A DNA stretch of 7,501 nt from Acidimicrobiia bacterium (GTDB taxonomy: Bacteria; Actinomycetota; Acidimicrobiia; Spongiisociales; UBA5794), in the NCBI GenBank assembly GCA_013695075.1, contig JACDBE010000140.1, positions 1-7,501 of the forward strand, read 5' to 3'. The notes beneath the pieces are model-generated. The model saw only the letters and a program-made list of their open reading frames with translations, searched no databases and was not told where the DNA came from. The position numbers and the translations under genes are program-made. This document shows, in pieces, positions 1 to 6,929 of the stretch (the first letter of the stretch is position 1; each line of letters starts with the position of its first letter).

Positions 1-1
1 G

Positions 2-571
2 CGGGCCACCAGGGCAGAGGCGGCAACGCCGGCACGGTACGCCAAACGGCCCCAGCGACCGGGACGCCTCACCGATCCTGCAGCAGCCACCAAACGATCC
101 CTGGTGTCGATCGCGCGGCGGTTCCAACAGCTCGACACCGAGATCGCCGCACTCGACCACGACCTGGGAACGCTCCTCACCCCACTAGCACCGACACTGC
201 TCAGCCTTCAAGGCGTCGGTATCGACGTTGCCGGTCAGCTCCTCGTCACCGCTGGCGACAACCCAAACCGGATCCACAACCAAGCGGCGTTCGCTCACCT
301 GTGTGGTGTCGCTCCCATCCCCGCCAGCTCAGGGAAAACCACCGCATACCGGCTCAACCGTGGCGGCGACCGAGCCGCCAACGCCGCCCTCCACCGGATC
401 GTCATCTGCCGGCTCCGCTGGGACCCAGCCACCCGCCGGTACCTCGAACGCCGCACCAAGGAAGGCAAATCCAAAAGGGACATCATCCGCTGCCTCAAGC
501 GCTACATCGCTCGACAGGTCTACGCCGCCATCCAAACCGACCTCAACCCCACCCACCACCCCATGACTTGA
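2..571 (+). CDS. IS110-family transposase, C-terminal part (5' end outside window)
   Basis: The frame is open from the first bases of the window to the TGA at 569-571, giving about 189 visible residues; the N-terminal DEDD (RuvC-like) domain must lie upstream. The GTG at 104 is internal, because the coding sequence continues above it. A helical segment (IARRFQQLDTEIAALD) is followed by the Transposase_20-type domain: LQGVGIDVAGQLLVTAGDNP, then AFAHLCGVAPIPASSGKTT, then LNRGGDRAANAALHRIV, and a basic tail SKRDIIRCLKRYIARQVY. In this family the Ser in the Ser-Gly of this domain is the proposed nucleophile; here that is the SSG around 326-334. These enzymes move the element with help from a bridge RNA encoded in the element's non-coding end, which for the IS110 group is the left end and so off-window. 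Third-position GC is lower than in the neighbouring genes, which fits acquired DNA. I see no frameshift in the visible part, so the element could be intact. Confidence 0.93.
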   Translation, partial: RATRAEAATPARYAKRPQRPGRLTDPAAATKRSLVSIARRFQQLDTEIAALDHDLGTLLTPLAPTLLSLQGVGIDVAGQLLVTAGDNPNRIHNQAAFAHLCGVAPIPASSGKTTAYRLNRGGDRAANAALHRIVICRLRWDPATRRYLERRTKEGKSKRDIIRCLKRYIARQVYAAIQTDLNPTHHPMT

Positions 572-573
572 CA
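568..573 (+). promoter_or_regulatory. Perfect -35 hexamer (TTGACA) at the IS110 right end
   Basis: TTGACA overlaps the transposase stop codon. No convincing -10 lies 16-18 bases downstream in the present sequence (591-596 is TCATCG). In characterised IS110-type elements the right end carries a -35 and the left end a -10, and the two join into a promoter only in the excised circle. This hexamer fits that half-promoter role. The assignment is inferred from its position and its perfect match; it could be chance. Confidence 0.45.
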
Positions 574-599
574 TCCATAGGAGCATCGCCTCATCGCGG

Positions 600-627
600 T
601 GCGGTTGGGGGCCCAGCCCCAACCGCA
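600..627. terminator. 11-bp perfect hairpin between convergent genes
   Basis: TGCGGTTGGGG (600-610) and CCCCAACCGCA (617-627) are perfect inverse complements around a 6-base loop. The hairpin lies downstream of both the rightward transposase gene and the leftward ABC operon, so it could end transcription from either side. No T-run follows on either strand. A GC-rich hairpin without a U-tract is a plausible but unproven actinobacterial terminator. It could instead be an element-end structure or a target-site palindrome. Confidence 0.45.
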
Positions 628-630
628 GGA

Positions 631-647
631 GCTGCGCTATGCGCAGC
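631..647. repeat. 7-bp perfect hairpin, 3-base loop
   Basis: GCTGCGC (631-637) and GCGCAGC (641-647) pair perfectly around TAT. It sits three bases from the 600-627 hairpin and downstream of the ABC operon stop codon. The two may act together as a convergent terminator or as a transcript-stabilising 3' end. Confidence 0.4.
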
Positions 648-708
648 CGTTGCTCCCGCCCTGGCTCGCCGCCCCCGCTCCGCCCAGGGTCGGCCGCCGC
701 CGGGCCGG

Positions 709-2478
709 TTACGCCCGGCCCCGTTCCCACACCTCCACCAGCCGGCGATAGCCGGGGTGGTTGGCCGCCAGTTCGTCGTGAGTGCCGTCGGCGACGATCC
801 GGCCATCGTCGATCATCACCACCCGGTCGGACCGCTGTGCCGAGCGGAGCCGGTGGGCGATGACCACCGCGGTACGACCGGCGAGCAGCACTCGCAGCGC
901 CCCCTCCACCCGGGCTTCGGTCTCCGGGTCCAGGTTGGAGGTGGCCTCGTCGAGCACCACCACTCCCGGGTCGGCGAGGAAGGCCCGCCCCAGAGCCACC
1001 AGCTGGCGCTCCCCCGCCGAGAACCTGCTCCCCCGCTCTTGGACCTCGGTGTCGAGCCCGGCGGGCAGTGTCCCTATCCAGTCGGCGATGCCCATCGCCC
1101 GGCACACGTCCTCCACCTCCCGATCGCTCGCCTCCGGCCGGCCGTAGCGCAGGTTGTCGCCCAGGTTGCCGTTGAACAGGAAGCCGTCCTGGGGGATGAG
1201 GGCGATGGCCCCAGCCCTGCTGGCGAAGGTGAGATCGCGCAGGTCCTTGCCGTCGATGGTCACCCGCCCCCGGTCGGGGTCGTAGAACCGCATCAGCAGC
1301 TTGGCGACGGTCGACTTGCCGGCGCCTGTCTCCCCCACGATGGCGAGGCGCTGCCCCGAGGGGACGTGCAGTGAGATGTCCTCCAGCACCGGTTCCTCGC
1401 CGTAGCCGAAGGTGACCCCATCCAAGCGCAGCTCGCCGGCGACGGGCTGCGCCAGGGGCACCGCCGCCGGCCGCTCCACCACCGAGGGACGCTCATCGAG
1501 CAGCGAGAACACCTTGGCCAGCGCCGCCAGCGCCGCCTGCAGCAGGTTGTACACGTTCGCCAGGTTGATGATCGGCTCGAAGAACCAGTTGACGTACAGC
1601 AGCAGCGCCACCAGCTCGCCGAAGCTGAGCCCGCCGTCGATCACCCGTTGACCACCGACGGCGAGCACCAGCGCCAACCCGACTATCCGGAGAAGGGCCA
1701 CCACCGGGAAGTACCACGAGATCGCCCAGGCGGCGGTCATGTTGGCCTCGAAGTGGCGCTCGTTGATGCGCCCGAAGTCGGATGCCTGGGCTGACTCCTG
1801 GGTGAAGGCCTGCACCACCCTGACCCCGGTGATGCCCTCCTGGAGACCGGCCAGGACCCGCCCGATGCGTTCCCGCACCTGCTCGTACGCTTTGGACACC
1901 TGGCGCTGGAACACAACGGATACCGCGATCAGCAGGGCGATGATGGCGGACAACCCCAGCGCCAGCGGCGGGTCGATCACCACCAGCACCACCGCCACCC
2001 CCACCGCGGTGAGCAGGTTGGTGAGGGCCAGCACCGCCCCCTCGTTGACGAACTCGGTCATCGCCTCGATGTCCGAGGTCATCCGGCTCACCAGCACCCC
2101 GGTCTTGGCGTCCCCGTAGAAACCCATGTCGAGGCGGGTGAGGTGCCCGAACAGCCGGGAGCGCAGCATCAGCAGAAATCCCTCGCCCACGGCGGCCACG
2201 GCGAACTGGGACCATCGCTGCGCCAGGTACTGCACCGCCACCAGCCCCAACAAGGCCAGCGCCGCCCGGGTGATCGCCGCCTTGTCGGCGGCGGCGATGC
2301 CGGCGTCGATGCCCCCGGCCACCGCCAGCGGGCCCAGCAGGCGGGCAACGGTGGCCACCACGGTCACCGCCAGGGCGCCCACCGCCTGCCACCGCATGTG
2401 CCGAGACATCCCCGCCGCCCGGCGCAGCAGCCTCCCCGGCTGCTCGACGTTCACCCCTGCCGACGAGACGTACTTCAC
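709..2478 (-). CDS. ABC exporter half-transporter, subunit with consensus ATPase Walker B
   Basis: This 589-residue protein has the usual half-exporter layout: about six membrane helices (roughly 31-52, 70-87, 150-169, 171-190, 255-275, 285-305), then a nucleotide-binding domain from about 348. Visible motifs are Walker A GETGAGKST (382-390), Q-loop Gln430, a non-consensus signature FSAGE (486-490) where LSGGQ is usual, Walker B VVVLDE with catalytic Glu511, D-loop SNLD (514-517) and switch His542. It starts at GTG 2478, whose GTGA overlaps the TGA of the upstream gene. GGAGG at 2489-2493 supports this start. The overlap implies coupled translation with its partner, and the motif pattern shows it supplies the working Walker A/B of the shared catalytic site. 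It acts in the cytoplasmic membrane. The substrate cannot be told from sequence; drugs, lipids or peptides are the family's usual cargo. Confidence 0.95.
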   Translation of the reverse strand: MKYVSSAGVNVEQPGRLLRRAAGMSRHMRWQAVGALAVTVVATVARLLGPLAVAGGIDAGIAAADKAAITRAALALLGLVAVQYLAQRWSQFAVAAVGEGFLLMLRSRLFGHLTRLDMGFYGDAKTGVLVSRMTSDIEAMTEFVNEGAVLALTNLLTAVGVAVVLVVIDPPLALGLSAIIALLIAVSVVFQRQVSKAYEQVRERIGRVLAGLQEGITGVRVVQAFTQESAQASDFGRINERHFEANMTAAWAISWYFPVVALLRIVGLALVLAVGGQRVIDGGLSFGELVALLLYVNWFFEPIINLANVYNLLQAALAALAKVFSLLDERPSVVERPAAVPLAQPVAGELRLDGVTFGYGEEPVLEDISLHVPSGQRLAIVGETGAGKSTVAKLLMRFYDPDRGRVTIDGKDLRDLTFASRAGAIALIPQDGFLFNGNLGDNLRYGRPEASDREVEDVCRAMGIADWIGTLPAGLDTEVQERGSRFSAGERQLVALGRAFLADPGVVVLDEATSNLDPETEARVEGALRVLLAGRTAVVIAHRLRSAQRSDRVVMIDDGRIVADGTHDELAANHPGYRRLVEVWERGRA

Positions 2479-4256
2479 AACGGCACTGCCTCCGGTGCGG
2501 GGCCGCCGGCGCTGGCCAGTACGGCGGCGTAGCGGGGAGCCGTGGCGAGCAGCGTGCGGTGCGGACCGACGGCGGCGATGCGCCCCCCCTCGAGGAACAC
2601 CACCTGGTCGACCAGGGCCAGGGTGGCGGTGCGGTGGGCGACGATCACCGTGGTCCGCCCCGCCGTCACCTGGCGCAGCGCCTGCTGGATCTCGGCCTCC
2701 ACCACGGCATCAACCGACGAGGTGGCGTCGTCGAGGATCAGCACCCGCGGATCACGCAGCACCGCCCGGGCCAGCGCCACCCGCTGCCGCTGGCCCCCGG
2801 ACAGGCTGTGGCCCCGCTCACCGACCACCGTGTCGTAGCCGTGGGGAAGCCGGCAGATGAAGTCGTGGGCCCTGGCCAGGCGGGCCGCCGCCCGGATCTG
2901 CTCTTCGGTGGCGTCGGGAGCGCCCAGGGCGATGTTGTCCCTGACCGATGAGGAGAACAGGAAGGTCTCCTGGAACACCACCGCCACCTCGCCGCGCAGC
3001 TCGTCGAGGGCGATGGCGCCAACATCCACCCCGTCGAGCCGTACCGCACCGGCGTCGACGTCGTGGAACCGGGGGATGAGATGGGCCATGGTGGTCTTGC
3101 CCGAGCCGGTCGATCCCACCAGGGCCACCGAGGTGCCGCCGGGGATGCGCAGGTCGACCCCGTCGAGCACCGGGTACCCGCCGTAGCCGAAGCACACCCC
3201 GTCGAACACCACCTCACCGGGGCCGTCGGGCAGCGGTTGCGGATCGGCCGGCTCCGCCGGGGCGGCCTCGGTGGCCAGCAGGCTCTCCACCCTGGTCGCC
3301 GCTGCCGCGGCCCGGGGCAGGGTGGCGAAGAACCACCCCGTGATGCGGATGGGGAGCACCAGGATGATCAGGTACTGGGTGTAAGCCACGAAATCGCCGA
3401 TGGTGATGGCCCCGTCGACGACGCGGAAGCCGCCGAGCCACAGCACCGCCACCGTGCCCAGCGAGGGGATCAGCTCGAACAGCGGGCTGAATGCCGCCGC
3501 CTGCCGGGTCAGCTGCAGGGTGCGGTCGTAGATGCGGTCGGCGGTGGCGTCCAGCCGGGCCTGCTCCGCGGCCTCCTGGCCGTACGCCTTCACTACCTGG
3601 ATGCCGGCGACCGTCTCCTGCACCACCTGGGACAGGTCGGCGAGGCGCTCCTGTACCTCGAACGACAGCCCGATCACCCGGCGGGCGTACCACCCCGACA
3701 GGGCGAGCAGCACCGGGACGATCACCGCCGACACCGCCCCCAGCACCGGGTCGATGACGATGAGCACCACGGCGACGGCGAGGAACATGGCGATGTTGGC
3801 CAGGGTGATGGGGAGCATGGCGAAGATCAGCCGCACCTGGGAGAGATCCGACGAGGCGCGGGCCATCAACTGACCGGTGGACGTCTCGTCGTGGAAGCGG
3901 AAGCCCAGCCGCTGCAGGTGGATGAACATCCGGTTGCGCAGATCGGCCTCGGCCCGGTAGGACAGCCGGAACCCGTAGAAACGGCGCACCCCGATCCCCA
4001 CCGCCTGCACCACCCCGGTGGTCACCAGGATTGCCACCAGCGGCACCAGCAGCCCGGTGTCGCCGCCCTGGATGGCGCCGTCGACGATCAACTTGATGAG
4101 GTACGGGCTGACCACGATGGCCACCATCCACACCGCGGCCCCGGCGATCGACCGCGACGAGTCGCTGCGGTAGTGCAGGGCGGTGCGGGCCAGCAACCGC
4201 ACCCCTTTGCGGACGGCGCCGGATCGCTCCGCTGCGGTGGGAGTCACCTGGGCCAT
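2475..4256 (-). CDS. ABC exporter half-transporter, degenerate-site subunit
   Basis: This 593-residue protein is the first gene of the leftward operon. The membrane domain has about six helices (roughly 37-58, 68-90, 148-168, 171-190, 258-279, 286-305). The nucleotide-binding domain has Walker A GSTGSGKTT (381-389), Q-loop Gln429, a consensus LSGGQ signature (485-489), Walker B VLILDD with Asp510 where the catalytic Glu is expected, D-loop SSVD (513-516) and His541. Asp at that position is typical of the degenerate subunit in heterodimeric exporters such as TM287/288, BmrCD and LmrCD. Its partner has the reverse pattern, so the dimer should have one hydrolytic and one mainly ATP-holding site. 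The ATG at 4256 has a weak AGGG eight bases upstream and a TAGGGT hexamer six bases upstream. Transport direction and substrate are inferred from the family only. Confidence 0.95.
   Translation of the reverse strand: MAQVTPTAAERSGAVRKGVRLLARTALHYRSDSSRSIAGAAVWMVAIVVSPYLIKLIVDGAIQGGDTGLLVPLVAILVTTGVVQAVGIGVRRFYGFRLSYRAEADLRNRMFIHLQRLGFRFHDETSTGQLMARASSDLSQVRLIFAMLPITLANIAMFLAVAVVLIVIDPVLGAVSAVIVPVLLALSGWYARRVIGLSFEVQERLADLSQVVQETVAGIQVVKAYGQEAAEQARLDATADRIYDRTLQLTRQAAAFSPLFELIPSLGTVAVLWLGGFRVVDGAITIGDFVAYTQYLIILVLPIRITGWFFATLPRAAAAATRVESLLATEAAPAEPADPQPLPDGPGEVVFDGVCFGYGGYPVLDGVDLRIPGGTSVALVGSTGSGKTTMAHLIPRFHDVDAGAVRLDGVDVGAIALDELRGEVAVVFQETFLFSSSVRDNIALGAPDATEEQIRAAARLARAHDFICRLPHGYDTVVGERGHSLSGGQRQRVALARAVLRDPRVLILDDATSSVDAVVEAEIQQALRQVTAGRTTVIVAHRTATLALVDQVVFLEGGRIAAVGPHRTLLATAPRYAAVLASAGGPAPEAVPL
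2489..2493 (-). promoter_or_regulatory. Ribosome binding site GGAGG for the second ABC gene
   Basis: On the minus strand GGAGG lies inside the 3' end of the upstream ABC gene, ten bases before GTG 2478. It decides the GTG start over the in-frame ATG further down (residue 24), and together with the 4-base overlap it indicates translational coupling of the two subunits. Confidence 0.65.
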
Positions 4257-4262
4257 GGGCGC

Positions 4263-4268
4263 ACCCTA
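4263..4268 (-). promoter_or_regulatory. Putative -10 (TAGGGT) of the ABC operon
   Basis: Read on the minus strand, TAGGGT ends six bases before the ATG at 4256. That is the spacing of a TANNNT -10 for a leaderless transcript that starts at or next to the start codon. No good -35 lies 16-19 bases upstream; a TTGACC is present at 4295-4300 but is 26 bases away. The AGGG within the hexamer could alternatively be a weak ribosome binding site. Confidence 0.4.
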
Positions 4269-4299
4269 TCCGGCGCAGCCCGACCCGCAGCCTGGGTCA

Positions 4300-4346
4300 A
4301 ACTTTGAGCGAGTGACCTCGCTATGCCGGGTGAGTCGCTCAAGGTT
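4300..4346. promoter_or_regulatory. Imperfect 17-bp inverted repeat, candidate operator in the divergent promoter region
   Basis: The left arm, 4300-4316, matches the reverse complement of 4330-4346 at 14 of 17 positions. The cores TTGAGCGA (4304-4311) and TCGCTCAA (4335-4342) are perfect. The spacer is 13 bases and the arm centres are 30 bases apart, near three helical turns, so two protein dimers could bind the same face. The dyad centre (4323) lies almost midway between the outward -10-like elements at 4263-4268 and 4385-4390, as expected for a shared regulatory site. A nested shorter repeat, AGCGAG-TGAC-CTCGCT (4307-4322), offers an alternative fold. No regulator gene is adjacent, and a hairpin role cannot be excluded. 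Confidence 0.5.
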
Positions 4347-4384
4347 CGGCCCGTCGGGTGCCCGTGGTTGCGGCCGGCGCCTCC

Positions 4385-4390
4385 TACAGT
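4385..4390 (+). promoter_or_regulatory. Putative -10 (TACAGT) of the lipoprotein/EEP operon
   Basis: TACAGT keeps the key T1, A2 and T6 of the -10 consensus and ends eight bases before ATG 4399. There is no ribosome binding site before this ATG (the preceding bases are GACCGGGC). A leaderless or near-leaderless transcript is therefore likely. No recognisable -35 is seen 15-19 bases upstream. Confidence 0.45.
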
Positions 4391-4398
4391 GACCGGGC

Positions 4399-5931
4399 AT
4401 GCGGCTCTCCCCACCGCGATGGCTCGTCCTGTGCCTGCTCGCCGTTGCTGCCTGTAGCCCTTCGCTGGGTGGTGACGGGCCGGTGGCCGCCGACGGGGCG
4501 ACGACGCCCGAGACGTTGCCCCCGGTGACCGCCATCCGGGGTCAAACCACCACCAGCCTGCCGCCGGTCACCACCACCGCCCCGCCGACGACCACCACGA
4601 CGGCTCCGCCCGGGGGGGTCGGCGCCTCCTACGGCACGGTCACCGGGCTCACCATGTTTCGGGGCAACCCGTCACGCACCTGGTACGGGGAAGGACCTAT
4701 TCCCGATTCCCTTGCGGTGCGGTGGCGCTTCCCCGCCGAGCCGATGTGCGGCAACTCCCCGGTGGGCGGCGCGGACAAGGTGTGGTGCGGCAACGGCTGG
4801 ACCGGCCAGCCGGTGGTGTGGGAGCGCCCCGACGGCGTCACCGAGGTCATCTTCGGCGCCTACGACAAGAACATCCACTTCCTCGACGCCGCCACCGGCG
4901 AGCGCACCAGACCCGACTTCTTCATGGGTGACATCATCAAGGGCTCGGTGACCCTCGATCCCGAGGGCCACCCGCTGCTGTACGCCGGGTCCCGCGACCC
5001 GGCATTCCGCATCATCGCCCTCGACCGGGAAACCCCCACCGAGCTGTGGCGGCTGGACGCCGCCTCGGTCGACGGCATGTGGAACAACGACTGGGACTCC
5101 AACCCGGTGGTGGTCGACGACATGCTGTACGTCGGCGGCGAGAACAGCTGGTGGTTCGCCATCGACCTCAACCGGGGCACCGACGGCGACGGTCTGGTCA
5201 CCGTCGACCCCGAGGTGGTGTTCTCCATGCCGGCCTTCACCGACGAGCTGCTCGGCGCCGTCGGTCGCCAGCAGAGCGTGGAGAGCTCGACGGCGGTGTT
5301 CGAGGATCGGGCCTACTTCGCCAACTCGGCGGGGAGGGTGGTGGGGGTCGACATCGGGGCCCTCCCCGACGGTGACGCCGCGGTCGTGTTCGACTACTGG
5401 ATGGGCGACGACGTCGATGCCACCATCGTCATCGACGGCGCCGGTGACCTGTACGTGGCCGCCCAGGTGGACCTGGTGACCTCACGCGCCGGCGACGTCG
5501 GTCAGCTGGTCAAGCTGGATCCCGACAACCCGGACGACCCGCGGGTATGGGGCCTGGAGGTGCCGGCCGGCGGCGTCGACGGCGGCATCTGGGCGACACC
5601 GGCTCTGGTCGGCGACCTGCTGTTCGTGCCCACCAACGTCGGCGAGCTGCTCGCCGTCGACACCGCCACCGGCGAGGTGGTGTGGCGGGACGACATCGGG
5701 CTCCATGCCTGGTCGTCGGCGGTGCACGCCGGCGACCGCCTGCTGGTGTCCACCGACTGCGAAAACGAGGCGGCGCTGCGCGTCTACGACGTTTCCGACC
5801 CGCGGGCCCCGGTGCGGCTGTCCGACAACGTCTTCGCCGGCGGGTGCATCGAGGCCACCCCAGCGGTGTGGAAGGGCGGGGTGTACGTGGGGTCCCGGGA
5901 CGGCTACTTCTACGGACTCGAAGCGGGATGA
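4399..5931 (+). CDS. Secreted lipoprotein with PQQ-like beta-propeller repeats
   Basis: This 510-residue protein begins with a lipoprotein signal peptide: Arg at 2 and 7, a hydrophobic stretch 8-18, and lipobox VAAC with Cys19 as the lipidated residue. A Thr/Pro-rich spacer follows (about 49-72), then a propeller domain to the C-terminus. Blade-like repeats are visible: NIHFLDAATGER (158-169), FRIIALDRETPTELWR (203-218), WWFAIDLNRG (251-260), GRVVGVDIG (312-320), GELLAVDTATGEVVWR (415-430) and GYFYGLEAG (502-510). The ALDxxTGxxxWR style is that of PQQ-like/BamB-type repeats. I see no dehydrogenase active-site signature, so it is better called a binding or scaffold propeller than a quinoprotein enzyme. 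Cys117/Cys130 and Cys454/Cys483 could form disulfides outside the cell. Its stop overlaps the start of the EEP gene, so the two are probably made together and may interact. The ligand is unknown. Confidence 0.88.
   Translation: MRLSPPRWLVLCLLAVAACSPSLGGDGPVAADGATTPETLPPVTAIRGQTTTSLPPVTTTAPPTTTTTAPPGGVGASYGTVTGLTMFRGNPSRTWYGEGPIPDSLAVRWRFPAEPMCGNSPVGGADKVWCGNGWTGQPVVWERPDGVTEVIFGAYDKNIHFLDAATGERTRPDFFMGDIIKGSVTLDPEGHPLLYAGSRDPAFRIIALDRETPTELWRLDAASVDGMWNNDWDSNPVVVDDMLYVGGENSWWFAIDLNRGTDGDGLVTVDPEVVFSMPAFTDELLGAVGRQQSVESSTAVFEDRAYFANSAGRVVGVDIGALPDGDAAVVFDYWMGDDVDATIVIDGAGDLYVAAQVDLVTSRAGDVGQLVKLDPDNPDDPRVWGLEVPAGGVDGGIWATPALVGDLLFVPTNVGELLAVDTATGEVVWRDDIGLHAWSSAVHAGDRLLVSTDCENEAALRVYDVSDPRAPVRLSDNVFAGGCIEATPAVWKGGVYVGSRDGYFYGLEAG
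4543..4611 (+). repeat. Low-complexity Thr/Pro spacer coding region
   Basis: Runs of ACC, ACG and CCG codons encode residues 49-71 of the lipoprotein, with blocks such as TTTAPPTTTTTAPP. The segment separates the lipid anchor from the propeller. Such spacers are probably extended and perhaps O-glycosylated, and could carry the domain through the cell wall. Triplet repeats like this can change length by slippage. Confidence 0.7.
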
Positions 5932-6890
5932 TCCGCCGCCGCTTCGGCGTCGGCCTCACCGTCGCCGGCAGCCTGGTGCTGGCGATGTCGCTGCTCGGCT
6001 TTCTCGGTCCGGTGGTGTGGTGGTTCGACCTGCTGGCCAACTTCAAGCTCCAGTTCGCCGTGGTGCTCACCGGCATCGGTGGCGGCCTGATGTTGCTGGG
6101 TCGGACGGGCGCCGCCTCTTTGATGCTGGTGGGTGCCCTCCTCAACGCCGCGGTCATCGCTCCCCTGTACTACCGCAGCCCCGCCGATCCCCGCCCGGAC
6201 GCCCCCGAGGTCGCCGTGGTGGGCTACAACATCCAGATCGGCAACCGTTCCCCGCAGCTGGGCTGGGCGCTCGACGACACCCCCGACGTGGTGTTCCTCT
6301 TCGAGACCGGACGCGCCCACGTCGACGAAATCGCGCAGCAGTTCCCCGACTACCAGGTGAGCAGCGGCATCTTCGAGGAGCGCAGCTATGGCGCCACCAT
6401 CCTCACCAGGGAACCGGTGCAGGTGGAGCTGCTCGGCTTCGCCAGGGCGGCGGGCGACGCCATCCGAGTGGTGCTGCGCTTCGGTGAGGGGACGGTGGTG
6501 GTGTACGGCATCCATCCCCCCAGCCCCACCAATGGCCGGGACGCCACCTATCGCGATGACTTCCTGGCCAGGGTGGGGCGGGCGGTGGCCGCCGAGAGCG
6601 ACCCGGTGATCGTGGTGGGCGACCTCAACGCCACTCCGTGGTCCACCGGGTTCAGCGCCCTGACCGGACCGGCGGATCTGGTCAACTCGCTGGAGGGGTT
6701 CGGGTATGGCGCCTCGTGGCCCTCCAGCCTGCCGGGGCTGGCCCAGATCCCCATCGACCACGTCCTGCACACCCGCCAGCTCACCGTCACCAGCCGCCAG
6801 CTGGGACCGATCTCGGCGGGGTCTGACCATCGGCCGGTGCGGGTGCGGCTCACCCTGGCCGAGGACTCCACCATCGCCAAGCAACGTTGA
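5928..6890 (+). CDS. Membrane-anchored endonuclease/exonuclease/phosphatase (EEP) family protein
   Basis: This 320-residue protein starts at ATG 5928, inside the ATGA that also ends the lipoprotein gene; the frame is open further upstream, but this start places a basic tail (MIRRR) right before the first helix. Three membrane helices are likely (about 8-29, 41-58, 61-80), followed by an EEP hydrolase domain from about 94. The family's metal and catalytic residues all appear: Asn101 (GYNI), Glu126 (LFETG), His196 (GIHPPSP), Asp232/Asn234 (GDLNATPW), Asp277-His278 (IDHVL) and Ser-Asp-His 299-301 (GSDHRPV). It should therefore be an active Mg-dependent phosphodiesterase or phosphatase. By the positive-inside rule and an odd helix number, the catalytic domain faces outside the membrane, the same side as the lipoprotein. 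Extracellular nucleic acid, phospholipid headgroups or other phosphoesters are possible substrates; none is shown by the sequence. YafD-like proteins are the closest type I recognise. Confidence 0.92.
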   Translation: MIRRRFGVGLTVAGSLVLAMSLLGFLGPVVWWFDLLANFKLQFAVVLTGIGGGLMLLGRTGAASLMLVGALLNAAVIAPLYYRSPADPRPDAPEVAVVGYNIQIGNRSPQLGWALDDTPDVVFLFETGRAHVDEIAQQFPDYQVSSGIFEERSYGATILTREPVQVELLGFARAAGDAIRVVLRFGEGTVVVYGIHPPSPTNGRDATYRDDFLARVGRAVAAESDPVIVVGDLNATPWSTGFSALTGPADLVNSLEGFGYGASWPSSLPGLAQIPIDHVLHTRQLTVTSRQLGPISAGSDHRPVRVRLTLAEDSTIAKQR

Positions 6891-6929
6891 TCGGCCCGGG
6901 TGGGTCCGGATCGACCGATTCACACCGGG

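Noticed and set aside
104..571. Transposase starting at GTG 104 as a complete small gene
   Set aside because: The frame continues open to the window start with a family-like sequence, and a 155-residue version would lack the N-terminal catalytic domain. It is a partial gene cut by the window edge.
301..1374. Long rightward open frame of 357 codons across the IS end and the ABC gene
   Set aside because: It runs antisense to clear ABC ATPase motifs, and the product is low-complexity Pro/His/Arg/Gly without domains. It is an artefact of GC-rich coding on the other strand.
3063..4307. Rightward open frame of 414 codons opposite the first ABC gene
   Set aside because: The predicted protein is rich in His, Gly, Gln and Asp with no recognisable motif, and the opposite strand encodes a complete half-transporter.
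4399..5931. PQQ-dependent dehydrogenase
   Set aside because: Only the repeat pattern is present. It has a lipoprotein signal and spacer and lacks a visible quinoprotein active-site signature, so enzyme activity is not claimed.
6890..6920. Possible terminator after the EEP gene (GATC and CCGGA repeats)
   Set aside because: Stems are at most five contiguous pairs with long loops and no T-run follows, so it is not distinguishable from chance in this composition.
5910..6923. Leftward open frame of 337 codons opposite the EEP gene
   Set aside because: The plus strand carries every EEP catalytic motif in order. The antisense product is compositionally biased and matches nothing.
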